Of a stretch of 64,000 bases of DNA, positions 52,340 to 60,722 are shown piece by piece. Origin of the DNA: Janthinobacterium lividum PAMC 25724. Lineage in GTDB: Bacteria > Pseudomonadota > Gammaproteobacteria > Burkholderiales > Burkholderiaceae_D. The stretch is taken from the NCBI GenBank assembly GCA_000242815.2, contig AHHB01000022.1, forward strand, positions 25,191-89,190. The letters are read 5' to 3'. Position 1 is the first letter of the stretch. Each line of letters starts with the position of its first letter. Made by a program: the position numbers and the translations under genes. Below the pieces are notes generated by a model. That model saw only the letters and a program-made list of their open reading frames with translations, was not told the DNA's origin and did no database searches.

Positions 52340-52831
52340 ATGGCTGCGCTTGCAAGGCGGTACAGGCCCGTTGCAAATAGCGGCAGCATCTGCGGCTTTA
52401 GCCTGATCGAACTGCTGGCCGCGCTGGCGATCACGAGCCTGCTGCTGGCGCTGGCCGTGCCCGCTTATCACGGCCATGTCGTACGCGCCAAGCGGGTGCA
52501 GGGGCAGGCGGCCCTGCTGCGGCTGATGCAGCAGCAGGAACGTTATTATTCGCAAAATAATCACTATCTGGCCTTTTCATCGGCCTTGCCGGCGCCGCAG
52601 GTGCAAGCGTTTCCATGGTGGTCCGGCGAAGGGGGCGCCGCTGGCAGCGCGTATGAAATCGAGGCGCTTGCCTGTCCCGGCTTAACAATCAAGCAATGCG
52701 TGTTGTTGCGGGCCCTGCCCGGCACCGCCAAGGTCAATGCGCAGTTTCAGGATGCCGATTGCGGCGTCCTCTCCTTGCGCAGCACGGGTCAGCGCAGCAG
52801 CAGCGGTCCCGCCAGCCATTGCTGGCCCTAG
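52340..52831 (+). CDS. pilE: Type IV pilin PilE-like minor pilin
   Basis: A 163-residue prepilin with the leader ending CG before FSLIELLAALAITSLLLALAVP (cited as FSLIELLAALAITSLLLAL; Phe+1, Glu+5). The PilE hallmark YYSQNNHYLAF follows, with paired Cys in LACPGLTIKQC and a C-terminal Cys. In betaproteobacterial minor-pilin clusters such a gene follows pilY1. AGGAGG lies 5-10 bases ahead of ATG 52340. Confidence 0.87.
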   Translation: MAALARRYRPVANSGSICGFSLIELLAALAITSLLLALAVPAYHGHVVRAKRVQGQAALLRLMQQQERYYSQNNHYLAFSSALPAPQVQAFPWWSGEGGAAGSAYEIEALACPGLTIKQCVLLRALPGTAKVNAQFQDADCGVLSLRSTGQRSSSGPASHCWP

Positions 52832-52834
52832 CTC

Positions 52835-53404
52835 ATGCTCGCGCAGCGGCGGCCACGCTGGAACGGGCATACCTTGCTCGAATTACTGGCCGTGCTGGTG
52901 ATTGCCGCGTTGTTGGCGGCCGCTGCCATGCACGCCTTGCCGCATTTGCTGGCGCGCCAGCAAATGCGCGCGGCAGCCATGGACTTGTTCTCGGCTATCG
53001 AATTGACGCGGGCGCAGGCGATGGCGCGCGGACAGCGCGTGCTGTTGATGCCGGCCGGAGCCGGCGGCACGGACTGGGGCGCTGGCTGGCTGATCTTTGT
53101 CGACCAGAATGCCAATCTGGTGTTCGACGGTGCTGACGAATTGCTGTTGCGCCAGGGGCCGTTGCCGTCAGGCATCACGGCCCAGTTCGCGTTTTCGTCG
53201 GCCACGGCGCCGTTTTATATCGCCTACAATGGCGCAGGGCGCAGTTGCAGCGCGAGCAATAGCCTGGCAGCGCGCTGGGGTACCTTGACCCTGACTTTGG
53301 GAAAGCAGGTGCGGCATATTAAAATCAATATGCTGGGCAGGGTGCGTGTGTGCGACCCGCAGCAGCAAACGGTCAATTGCAGCGGCGTGGCCGACAGTTC
53401 CTGA
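52835..53404 (+). CDS. fimT: FimT/GspH-type pseudopilin
   Basis: A 189-residue prepilin-like protein of the GspH/FimT family. The leader ends NG before HTLLELLAVLVIAALLAAAAMHA (cited as HTLLELLAVLVIAALLAAA, Glu+5), followed by IELTRAQAMARGQRVLLMP, the typical FimT motif region. The mature chain would start with His instead of Phe, which is unusual. It starts three bases after the pilE stop and is the last gene of the pilin cluster. Confidence 0.85.
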   Translation: MLAQRRPRWNGHTLLELLAVLVIAALLAAAAMHALPHLLARQQMRAAAMDLFSAIELTRAQAMARGQRVLLMPAGAGGTDWGAGWLIFVDQNANLVFDGADELLLRQGPLPSGITAQFAFSSATAPFYIAYNGAGRSCSASNSLAARWGTLTLTLGKQVRHIKINMLGRVRVCDPQQQTVNCSGVADSS

Positions 53405-53486
53405 GCCGGCTCATCTGGATCACCTGAAACACCTGGATCACCCGAAATACCTGTTGCTTACCCATTACTCACTATTAAAGAAGCCC

Positions 53487-54578
53487 GTGGAAATACTGAA
53501 CGATATCGATGGCATGCGTCTGGCGCTGGAATGGGCGGCGCGCGGTTTATACACGACCTCGCCGAATCCCCGCATCGGCTGCGTGATCGTCAAGGATGGC
53601 CAGGTGATCGGTGCCGGCGTGACGCAGGCGGCCGGGCACGATCATGCCGAGGTGCAAGCGCTGGCCAATGCGGCGGCGCGCGGCAACGACGTGCGCGGCG
53701 CCACCGCCTATGTCACGCTGGAACCGTGCAACCACCATGGCCGTACGCCGCCTTGTTCCGATGCGCTTGTGCGCGCCGGGCTGGGGCGCGTCGTGGCCGC
53801 CATGACGGACCCGAACCCGCTGGTGGCGGGGCAGGGGCTGGCCAAGCTGGAAGCGGCCGGCATCGCCGTCACCACCGGGGTGCTGGCGGAGCAGGCACAT
53901 GAAATGAACATCGGCTTCTTTTCGCGCATGCAGCGCGGCAAGCCGTGGGTGCGCATGAAAACGGCGGCCAGCCTCGATGGCATGACAGCCTTGCACAATG
54001 GGCAAAGCCAGTGGATCACGGGGGCGGCAGCGCGCGCCGACGGCCATGCGTGGCGTGCGCGCGCCTGCGCGATCCTGACGGGCATCGGCACGCTCAAGGC
54101 GGACGATCCGCAATTGAACGTGCGCGCCGTCGAAACGCCGCGCCAGCCGCGCCGCATCGTCGTCGACAGCCGGCTCGACATCAGCCTTGATGCACGCATC
54201 CTTGCCGGCGGCGGCACGTGGATCGTGGCCGCTGTCGCCCATCCCGAGAAGCAAGCGCAGCTGCGCGCCTTGGGCGCGGAAGTCATTCTGTTGCCGAACG
54301 CGGCTGGCAAGGTAGACCTGGCCGCGTTGATGCAGGAACTGGGCCGCCGGCAAATCAATGAAGTCCACGTCGAGGCCGGCGCCAGGCTGAACGGCTCGCT
54401 GATCCGCGAAGGCTGCGTGGACGAACTGCTGGTCTACCTGGCGCCCACCTTGCTGGGCGATGCGCAAGGCATGTTTGCCTTGCCCGCATTGACGGATCTC
54501 AAACAGCAACGTACTTTGCAATTTCACCAGGTTCAGCAAGTGGGCGAAGATTTGCGTATCCTTGCTAGATTCGCCTAG
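53487..54578 (+). CDS. ribD: Bifunctional riboflavin deaminase/reductase RibD
   Basis: A 363-residue enzyme for steps 2 and 3 of riboflavin synthesis. The N-terminal zinc deaminase domain has GHDHAEVQAL and EPCNHHGRTPPCSDAL. The C-terminal NADPH-dependent reductase domain begins around 150 (RPWVRMKTAASLDG-type, here KPWVRMKTAASLDG) with NEVHVEAGARLNGSLI. GTG 53487 is my choice, preceded by AAAGAAG; ATG 53514 is possible. The open frame extends into fimT and encodes a small HLDHLKHLDHPKY repeat ahead of the true start. Confidence 0.93.
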   Translation: MEILNDIDGMRLALEWAARGLYTTSPNPRIGCVIVKDGQVIGAGVTQAAGHDHAEVQALANAAARGNDVRGATAYVTLEPCNHHGRTPPCSDALVRAGLGRVVAAMTDPNPLVAGQGLAKLEAAGIAVTTGVLAEQAHEMNIGFFSRMQRGKPWVRMKTAASLDGMTALHNGQSQWITGAAARADGHAWRARACAILTGIGTLKADDPQLNVRAVETPRQPRRIVVDSRLDISLDARILAGGGTWIVAAVAHPEKQAQLRALGAEVILLPNAAGKVDLAALMQELGRRQINEVHVEAGARLNGSLIREGCVDELLVYLAPTLLGDAQGMFALPALTDLKQQRTLQFHQVQQVGEDLRILARFA

Positions 54579-54619
54579 CGCAATTGATATTTTTTTTATA
54601 CTTTTTTAAGGTTAGCTCC

Positions 54620-55285
54620 ATGTTTACAGGAATTGTTGCCGCCATCGGCAAGATTGAAACCGTGCAAGCGCTCGACGGCGGCCTCGATGCAGGCGTGCGC
54701 TTGAGCATCCATGCGGGCGGCTTGCCGCTGGCCGACGTGGCCCTGGGCGATTCGATCGCCATCAATGGCGCTTGCATGACGGTGGTGGAAAAAACGGATA
54801 CGGGCTTTGCCGTCGATGTCTCGCGTGAAAGCCTCAATTGCACCGCGGGCCTCGATACCGCCACGGAAGTGAACCTGGAAAAAGCCCTGACCCTGGCCGA
54901 GCGCCTGGGCGGCCACCTGGTATCGGGCCACGTCGACGGCTTGGGCATCGTGCGCAAATTTGAAGCCGTGGGCGAATCGTGGGAACTGGTCATCGAAGCG
55001 CCGCACACCTTGGCGAAATACCTGGCCATCAAAGGTTCTGTCGTCGTCAATGGCGTGTCCCTGACCGTCAATCGCGTGGAAGACCTGGGCGCGGGTGCCG
55101 TCAACGGCTGCCGCTTCTCGATCAACCTGATTCCGCACACGATCGCCATGACGACCCTGAAACACATGACGGTCGGTGGCAAGGTCAACCTGGAAATCGA
55201 CTTGATCGCCCGCTATGTCGAGCGCATGCTGTCGCTGGACAAGGCTGGCGCTGAACACGGCACCGAACACAGCTACCAAGCGTAG
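54620..55285 (+). CDS. ribE: Riboflavin synthase alpha chain
   Basis: A 221-residue riboflavin synthase that dismutates two lumazines to riboflavin. It is two similar barrels in tandem: MFTGIVAAIGKIETVQ with NGACMTVVE and FAVDVSRESL in the first, then GHLVSGHVDGLG and SLTVNRVEDLG in the second. It lies 41 bases after ribD. ATG 54620 matches the invariant MFTGIV start. Confidence 0.96.
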   Translation: MFTGIVAAIGKIETVQALDGGLDAGVRLSIHAGGLPLADVALGDSIAINGACMTVVEKTDTGFAVDVSRESLNCTAGLDTATEVNLEKALTLAERLGGHLVSGHVDGLGIVRKFEAVGESWELVIEAPHTLAKYLAIKGSVVVNGVSLTVNRVEDLGAGAVNGCRFSINLIPHTIAMTTLKHMTVGGKVNLEIDLIARYVERMLSLDKAGAEHGTEHSYQA

Positions 55286-55394
55286 TGATGCAGCGAAGCT
55301 ATCGAGTGTAGCAATACAGCGGTGCCTGGCCTAGCGTGTGCCGCTTGTCGTCACTACGCGCATACTATGTAGCCTTGGGTAGTGGAGGCCAGGC

Positions 55395-56372
55395 ATGGAC
55401 CCGATTTCGCGCGCAAGCGTGCCTAATGCCATACCGGCGACGCCCCGCGTGGGCGAGGCGGCGGCGCTGGCGCCAGCATCGCCTGTGCCGTCGTCTGGCG
55501 CGCCAGCAACGCTTGCCGTGCTGCCATCGACCCAAGTCGAGCTCTCTGCGCTGGGCCAGTTTCTGTCCGGGGTGGCCTTGTCGCGCCGGCAACTGCTGGC
55601 CTTGCAGGGCGTCACGGACGAGGCCATGGCAGCCAATGCCCGCGTCAATGTCAATGACGACTTGCTGGTGCTGGCGCGGCAGTTGACGGCATCGTTGAGC
55701 CAGCTGCAAACGAGCACGATCAATGCCAGCCAACTGGCGACGGCCGGCGACACGGCGGGCAGCCTGGCGCAGCGCTACGATGTGCTGTCAGGCGATGGCA
55801 CGATGAATGCGACGGCTGCGCTGGCGCAGGCGGGCTTGGCCCGCATCGGCATCGATTTGCGCAATGGAGAGGTGAATGCAGCAACGTTGCAGGCCGCGTA
55901 TGCGGCCGACAGCAATGCCACGCTGGACGCCCTGCAACAGGGAACGGACGTGCTGGCACAGGCCGGTGCCGCGCTGGCCCGGCAGCAGGGCGCTTTACTG
56001 GCGACCAATGTCGAGGCCGATCTGACGCTTGTCGCGCTGCCGACGCAGCAAGAGGAGGTCGCGCGTGCTGCCCCGGCGCTGGCAGGCGCAGCGCAAGTGC
56101 AGGCCGATGCGGGCCAGGCGACGGCGCAAGCGCAGTTGGCCCAGAAAAATGCGCAAGCGCAAGAGCTGGTCGCGCAAAATGCGGGCATGGCCATGCCGCC
56201 GCCGTCAGCGCAAGACCCGTCCGTGGCTGCGGCCATCGCCGCGTATCATGTGAACCATGCCGCCCTCAATCCTGGCTTGATGCATGGGCCAATGCCGGCC
56301 AGCGACTCGCGCCTGCCGCTGGTGGCCCCGGTGGCCCCCGTGGAAGCCGTCAAGCCCGTCCCTAAAATCTAG
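55395..56372 (+). CDS. Ala-rich protein of unknown function within the riboflavin cluster
   Basis: I do not recognise this 325-residue protein. The first 50 residues are Pro/Ala-rich and probably disordered. A segment STQVELSALGQFLSGVALSRRQL (cited as TQVELSALGQFLSG) resembles the N-terminal pattern of several uncharacterised burkholderial proteins. The middle (80-260) is helical, rich in Ala, Gln and Asn, and the tail is Pro-rich (PVAPVEAVKPVPKI). No signal peptide, membrane helix or Cys is present. It sits between ribE and ribB on the same strand, 109 bases from the former and 507 from the latter, so it may be a bystander and not a riboflavin gene. Confidence 0.65.
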   Translation: MDPISRASVPNAIPATPRVGEAAALAPASPVPSSGAPATLAVLPSTQVELSALGQFLSGVALSRRQLLALQGVTDEAMAANARVNVNDDLLVLARQLTASLSQLQTSTINASQLATAGDTAGSLAQRYDVLSGDGTMNATAALAQAGLARIGIDLRNGEVNAATLQAAYAADSNATLDALQQGTDVLAQAGAALARQQGALLATNVEADLTLVALPTQQEEVARAAPALAGAAQVQADAGQATAQAQLAQKNAQAQELVAQNAGMAMPPPSAQDPSVAAAIAAYHVNHAALNPGLMHGPMPASDSRLPLVAPVAPVEAVKPVPKI

Positions 56373-56398
56373 GGCAGCAGGCTTGCTTCCACGGTAAT

Positions 56399-56481
56399 AA
56401 GGAGCGCCTGCTACGATGCAAACTAAGGGGTGCAAAAAGGAGCAAGGAGCGCCTGCTGCGGCGCAAACTACGGGGTGCGAA
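56399..56481. repeat. 38-bp direct repeat, two copies
   Basis: AAGGAGCGCCTGCTACGATG and the following 18 bases (56399-56436) recur at 56444-56481 with about six differences. The 45-bp period points to a past tandem duplication. Confidence 0.7.
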
Positions 56482-56740
56482 GCGGCAGTCAATGTGCCGA
56501 GCCGAATGTGCTGAGTCGAATATGCTGGGCTCTTTGCAAGGCCGGCGGCGCGCGTTTTGCCGCCTTTGTCTGCGCCGGGTCGGGCAATTGGCGCTTTGTG
56601 GGGCAGGCTGCGGCGCGCATGCCGCAAAGCTGTCTTATTTCAGGCCTGCAAGCGCTAAATCCTTTAAAATAGCAGACTATAAGAAAATTCCTGCAAATTC
56701 GCGGAATCTTCGCGCTCCATGTTGCAGTTTTTAGTTTCAT

Positions 56741-56856
56741 TAACAACGCTAGGCAAAATCGTGGCGAGCGCAAGGGAGAGGTGGCTGAGAAGCGCAAGCG
56801 TACCAAGGTACTTTGCCCGTCGCAGGCCGCCCGTACTCACGCGCAGCAGGTTTTGA
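56741..56856. repeat. Dispersed ~120-bp intergenic repeat, copy 2
   Basis: The second copy of the element at 15699-15833, in the same orientation, about 10-12 bases shorter in the middle. It contains the small palindrome GTACCAAGGTAC. It reaches almost to the ribB Shine-Dalgarno, so it must be part of the ribB leader. Confidence 0.75.
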
Positions 56857-56879
56857 CAGGCGTCCTACGAGGATGAATA

Positions 56880-57995
56880 ATGTCTATTTCCAGCACCGAA
56901 GAGATCGTCGCTGAATTGCGCGCGGGCCGCATGGTGATACTGGTCGATGAAGAAGACCGGGAAAATGAAGGCGATCTGGTGCTTGCCGCCGATTTCGTGA
57001 CGCCTGAAGCCATCAATTTCATGATCACGCATGCGCGTGGCCTGGTGTGCCTGACCCTGACGGAAGAGCGTTGCGACGAGCTGAACCTGTCGATGATGAC
57101 GTCGCGCAACGGCACCGCCTATGGCACCAACTTTACCGTCTCGATCGAAGCGGCCGAAGGCGTGACGACGGGTATCTCCGCTGCCGACCGCGCCAAGACC
57201 ATCGAGGTGGCTGTTGCCAAGGGCACGCAGCCCAGCGATATCGTCCAGCCTGGCCATATCTTCCCGCTGAAAGCCCAAAAAGGCGGCGTGCTGATGCGCG
57301 CAGGCCACACGGAAGCCGGTTGCGACCTCACTGCCATGGCCGGCCTGACGCCCGCGTCCGTGATTTGCGAAATCATGAAGGACGACGGCACCATGGCGCG
57401 CCTGCCGGACTTGCTGGTGTTTGCCGAGCAGCACGGCTTGAAAATCGGCACGATTGCCGACTTGATCCATTACCGCAGCCAGACGGAATCGCTGGTCGAG
57501 CGCGTTGCCGAGCGCACCTTGCGCACGGCGCACGGCGATTTCCGTTTGATCGCCTTCCGTGACAAGCCGAGCTCGTCGGCCCACCTGGCCCTCGTGCACG
57601 GTGATCTGGTATCCGACCAGGAAGCGCTGGTGCGCGTGCACCAGCCTGTCTCGCTGCTCGATGTGCTGGAAAACGAAGCGACCACCCACTCGTGGACGGT
57701 GGCCGCCTCGATGGCTGCCATCAAGCAGTCCGAGCGGGGCGTGATGGTCTTGCTGAACTGTGGCGAGACCTCGAGTGAACTGTTTGCGCAGTTCGCTGCA
57801 CTCGACACGCCGCAAGCCAAGCCGAAAGGCCGTGCCGCCAGCATGGACTTGCGCAGCTACGGCATCGGCGCGCAAATCTTGCGCGACCTGGGCGTGAGCA
57901 AGATGAAATTGCTGGCGAGCCCGCGCAAAATGCCGTCGATGGTCGGTTTCGACCTGGAAGTGACGGGTTTTCAGTGCCCTGGCGAGCAGAAGTAA
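56880..57995 (+). CDS. ribB: 3,4-dihydroxy-2-butanone-4-phosphate synthase with degenerate GTP cyclohydrolase II domain (RibBX type)
   Basis: A 371-residue protein. The N-terminal DHBP synthase domain (about 1-200) is intact, with [19 protein letters not shown] (cited), [11 protein letters not shown] and [15 protein letters not shown]. It makes the four-carbon unit of riboflavin from ribulose-5-phosphate. The C-terminal half aligns with GTP cyclohydrolase II ([36 protein letters not shown]). It lacks the GECLTGD and SxRCDCG zinc/catalytic motifs, so it should not open GTP. A separate ribA must exist elsewhere. The start at 56880 follows GAGGAT. Confidence 0.92.
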   Translation: MSISSTEEIVAELRAGRMVILVDEEDRENEGDLVLAADFVTPEAINFMITHARGLVCLTLTEERCDELNLSMMTSRNGTAYGTNFTVSIEAAEGVTTGISAADRAKTIEVAVAKGTQPSDIVQPGHIFPLKAQKGGVLMRAGHTEAGCDLTAMAGLTPASVICEIMKDDGTMARLPDLLVFAEQHGLKIGTIADLIHYRSQTESLVERVAERTLRTAHGDFRLIAFRDKPSSSAHLALVHGDLVSDQEALVRVHQPVSLLDVLENEATTHSWTVAASMAAIKQSERGVMVLLNCGETSSELFAQFAALDTPQAKPKGRAASMDLRSYGIGAQILRDLGVSKMKLLASPRKMPSMVGFDLEVTGFQCPGEQK

Positions 57996-58061
57996 TTGAT
58001 ACACAATCTTCAGCGGCCCGGCGCGCGGCGCCGCCGCTGAACACTTATAAAGAGGAATATG

Positions 58062-58544
58062 ATGACCGTAGGAACCTATGAAACCAATTTTGCCGGCGAA
58101 GGTTTGCGCGTCGGTATCGTCCAGGCACGATTCAATGAAATCGTCGGTGGTGGCTTGCTGTCGGCATGCCTGGAAGAGTTGAGCAAGCTGGGCGTGGCCG
58201 ATGAAGATATCCTGCACGTGACCGTGCCGGGCGCCCTGGAAATCCCACTGATTCTGCAAAAAATGGCAGAAACCGAGCAATTCGATGCCCTGATCGCATT
58301 GGGCGCCGTGATTCGCGGTGAAACCTATCACTTCGAGCTGGTATCGAACGAATCGGGCGCGGGCATCACGCGCATCGGTCTCGATTACGGCATTCCTATC
58401 GCCAACGCAGTGTTGACGACCGAAAACGACGAGCAGGCGGAAGTGCGCATGCTGGTCAAGGGAGCCGAAGCGGCACGCGTGGCAGTGGAAATGGCTAATT
58501 TGGCGCAAGCGCTAGAAGAGTTGCAAGAATCCGACGAAGATTAA
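58062..58544 (+). CDS. ribH: 6,7-dimethyl-8-ribityllumazine synthase
   Basis: A 160-residue lumazine synthase that joins the pyrimidine and the four-carbon unit into lumazine, forming icosahedral or smaller shells. Landmarks are [31 protein letters not shown] and [14 protein letters not shown] with the catalytic His. ATG 58062 is better spaced from AGAGGA (58051-58056) than ATG 58059. Confidence 0.96.
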   Translation: MTVGTYETNFAGEGLRVGIVQARFNEIVGGGLLSACLEELSKLGVADEDILHVTVPGALEIPLILQKMAETEQFDALIALGAVIRGETYHFELVSNESGAGITRIGLDYGIPIANAVLTTENDEQAEVRMLVKGAEAARVAVEMANLAQALEELQESDED

Positions 58545-58732
58545 GCGCGGGTGACCAGAATGCCATGGCTGCGTTGCAAGGCCTCGCCGTACTTGCGTAC
58601 TGTCTTCGGTTTCGCGCCTTGCCCTGACATCCTTCTCACGCACGCTTTAATTGCGGCTGCGCTGCCTAAAAGCACGCCGCAATGTCTCGCCGGAATTTGT
58701 AGTGAACACGTACTTAAGAACAGGTAACAATC

Positions 58733-59203
58733 ATGACTGAGAAAAATTTGCTCGCCAATCCCAGCAAAAACCGCACGCCGCGTCACCGCGCGCGCGAGTT
58801 TGCGCTGCAGGGCTTGTATCAGTGGCTGCTGAACAATGAAGACGCGACCACCGTCGTCAACAATATTCGCGCCGCGCACGGCTTCGACAAGGCCGATGGC
58901 GATCATTTCACGGTGCTGCTGTACGGCGCCATCAAGGATTCGCTGGCGCTGCGCGACAGCATGGCTCCTTTGATCGACCGCAATATCGCCGAACTGTCGC
59001 CCATCGAACACGGCATCTTGCTGATCGGCGCTTTCGAGCTGAAGAACAACATGGAAATCCCGTACCGCGTTGTCATCAACGAAGCGGTCGAGCTGGCCAA
59101 GTCGTTTGGCGGCATCGACGGCCACAAATATGTGAACGGCGTGCTCGACAAGCTGGCAGTGAAATTGCGCGAGGACGAAGTCAACGCCAACAAGCGCAAG
59201 TAA
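58733..59203 (+). CDS. nusB: Transcription antitermination protein NusB
   Basis: A 156-residue all-helical RNA-binding protein that joins NusE (S10) on boxA for rRNA antitermination. Typical segments are RHRAREFALQGLYQWLL, DSMAPLIDRNIAELSPIEHGIL and YRVVINEAVELAKSFGG. The 188-bp gap after ribH contains a small palindrome-rich stretch (58570-58625) that might be a distant relative of the ~120-bp repeat. Confidence 0.96.
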   Translation: MTEKNLLANPSKNRTPRHRAREFALQGLYQWLLNNEDATTVVNNIRAAHGFDKADGDHFTVLLYGAIKDSLALRDSMAPLIDRNIAELSPIEHGILLIGAFELKNNMEIPYRVVINEAVELAKSFGGIDGHKYVNGVLDKLAVKLREDEVNANKRK

Positions 59204-59235
59204 TAGAGACACAGATTCTGCGGTGATAGCCGCAG

Positions 59236-59283
59236 CCAATAAAAAAGCCACCGGCACTTTGCGTGCGGTGGCTTTTTTATTGG
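59236..59283. terminator. Bidirectional terminator between nusB and the lytic transglycosylase gene
   Basis: CCAATAAAAAAGCCACCG (59236-59253) pairs perfectly with 59266-59283 over an internal hairpin. The A-run on one side and T-run on the other allow it to work on both strands between the convergent genes. Confidence 0.92.
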
Positions 59284-59321
59284 AGACTATTTTTGCTAGC
59301 CCTGTGAGGGCTTTTAAAGGG

Positions 59322-60242
59322 TCACAGGCCGGCGATCTCGTTGTGCGTTGCCATCTTGAGGCTGATGCTGCCGCTTTCGGCCAGCGTGGCCTTGGCTGGC
59401 GCTGGCGTGTTCGATGCCATCACTGGCGTGGTGGTCGGCACGCGCTGGCCGTTCGATACTTGCTTCAGACGACGGTATTCGGCCAGCACGCGCGAGCCGT
59501 AGCCCGAGTCGGTGGCGAAGTTGGCGGCGCCCACGTAGGTTTTCAAGCCCGCTTCGACGGAGCCGCCACGCGTGACGTAGTCTTTCAGGATCAAGGAGCC
59601 GACGCGGATGTTGGCGACCGGATTCAGCGCTGCTTGCACGCCACCCATTTCCTGGAAGCGTTCATGGTGTACTTTTGACATGACTTGCATCAAGCCTTGT
59701 GCGCCCACGGGGCTTTCGGCGAATGGGTTCAAGCCCGATTCGACGGCCATCACGGCCAGGATCAGCAACGGGTCGAGCTTGATTTCACGCGCCGTCAGAT
59801 AGGCCGTCGAAACGAGCATATTGGTCGCATCGTTGGCTACGCGGTAACGCTTGGCAAGCCAGGTGGTAACCCATTGCTGCTGCTTTTGCGTGCCCAGCAA
59901 GGCTTTTTCTTCCTTGGTCAAAGGTGCCTCGTTGGCGGCGGCCGTTTGCACGGAAGCAGGCGCTTCCATCAGTGCCGACAGCGCCGGTGCTTCAACAGCT
60001 TGTGCTTCTGCCATCGGCAGCGGGAACAGGCTGTGCGTCAGTTGCTTGCCCAGGTCGGGGCGGAACATCAGCAGGGCGATCAGCGCCAGGGCGGAAATGC
60101 CGAACACTGTCAGTGTGTGTTGCGCCGTTGCTAATACGCCGCGTGCCGAAATGGCTTGTGCGCGGGCGCGCAAACGCGCCAACGCTGGCTGTCCAGCCAT
60201 GGTTGAAGCAGACAAGGCTGCTTCAGTGCTACGATGAGTCAT
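59322..60242 (-). CDS. Membrane-anchored lytic transglycosylase (SLT domain)
   Basis: A 306-residue peptidoglycan-cleaving enzyme. A cytoplasmic N-terminus and one membrane helix (about 44-60) precede a linker, then the SLT fold. The catalytic Glu168 is in ILAVMAVESGLNP, followed by GAQGLMQVM and YVGAANFATDSGYGSRVL. It would act on the wall from the periplasmic side of the inner membrane. The gene is convergent with nusB. The C-terminal 50 residues are low-complexity. Confidence 0.85.
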   Translation of the reverse strand: MTHRSTEAALSASTMAGQPALARLRARAQAISARGVLATAQHTLTVFGISALALIALLMFRPDLGKQLTHSLFPLPMAEAQAVEAPALSALMEAPASVQTAAANEAPLTKEEKALLGTQKQQQWVTTWLAKRYRVANDATNMLVSTAYLTAREIKLDPLLILAVMAVESGLNPFAESPVGAQGLMQVMSKVHHERFQEMGGVQAALNPVANIRVGSLILKDYVTRGGSVEAGLKTYVGAANFATDSGYGSRVLAEYRRLKQVSNGQRVPTTTPVMASNTPAPAKATLAESGSISLKMATHNEIAGL

Positions 60243-60722
60243 AGAGTTCCCCGAAATGTCGCGTCAACAGGCAGTCCCTCCGCAGGGTCGCGGTGTCGTG
60301 GGTGCTGCCAATGCCGTGCATCAGAAATATCACATCGTTACCGCCGCGTATGGATGCGTGCGAGAAACGCCGTCATTGCTTGCTTGAGCTGATCCGTCCC
60401 ATCTTGGTATTGGATCAGTCGCAATACAACTTTTACCGGGGGTAAGGCAGACGCCTTTTGAAAACACTCCTTAAAATGTCATGTGGAGCCCCGACTCCGT
60501 GAATGAAAGAGAAACGCTAAAATCAAGCTCTGGGCCGGCGTGCTCTTTCAAGTTGGGCGAATTGTAGAAGCCGTTTTATATCAAGTCAATACTAACGAAT
60601 CGATTCTTTATTACTTTTATGTCTAACTTATTGTCTTGCATTGTGCCAAAAGCCAATAAAATCAATTACTTGGCATCTATCCTTCAGCAACGGCGTCCGA
60701 CGTCAAAAAAATTTAAAAACAC
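60243..60722. other. 480-bp divergent gap between the lytic transglycosylase gene and ubiD
   Basis: I see no protein gene. The left part has hairpin-forming pieces, for example CTGATCC/GGATCAG at 60389-60418. The right part (60550-60720) is distinctly AT-rich and likely holds the ubiD promoter. Long untranslated leaders on one or both sides are possible; no known riboswitch pattern was recognised. Confidence 0.45.

Larger units (their letters stand above)
56373..56879. other. 507-bp gap before ribB: direct repeats, no FMN riboswitch seen
   Basis: I see no gene here. The gap contains a 38-bp direct repeat at 45-bp spacing (56399-56436 and 56444-56481) and two 14-bp units TGTGCCGAGCCGAA / TGTGCTGAGTCGAA (56493-56520). 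A copy of the dispersed ~120-bp repeat (56741-56856) ends about 25 bases before ribB. None of the conserved RFN (FMN riboswitch) blocks are present. A promoter for ribB should lie here. Confidence 0.6.

Noticed and set aside
56373..56879. FMN riboswitch upstream of ribB
   Set aside because: I searched for the conserved RFN blocks (GGGTG-AATTCC-, ACCGGCGGT-, GCCGACAG-like) and found none. The structured sequence here is the dispersed repeat.
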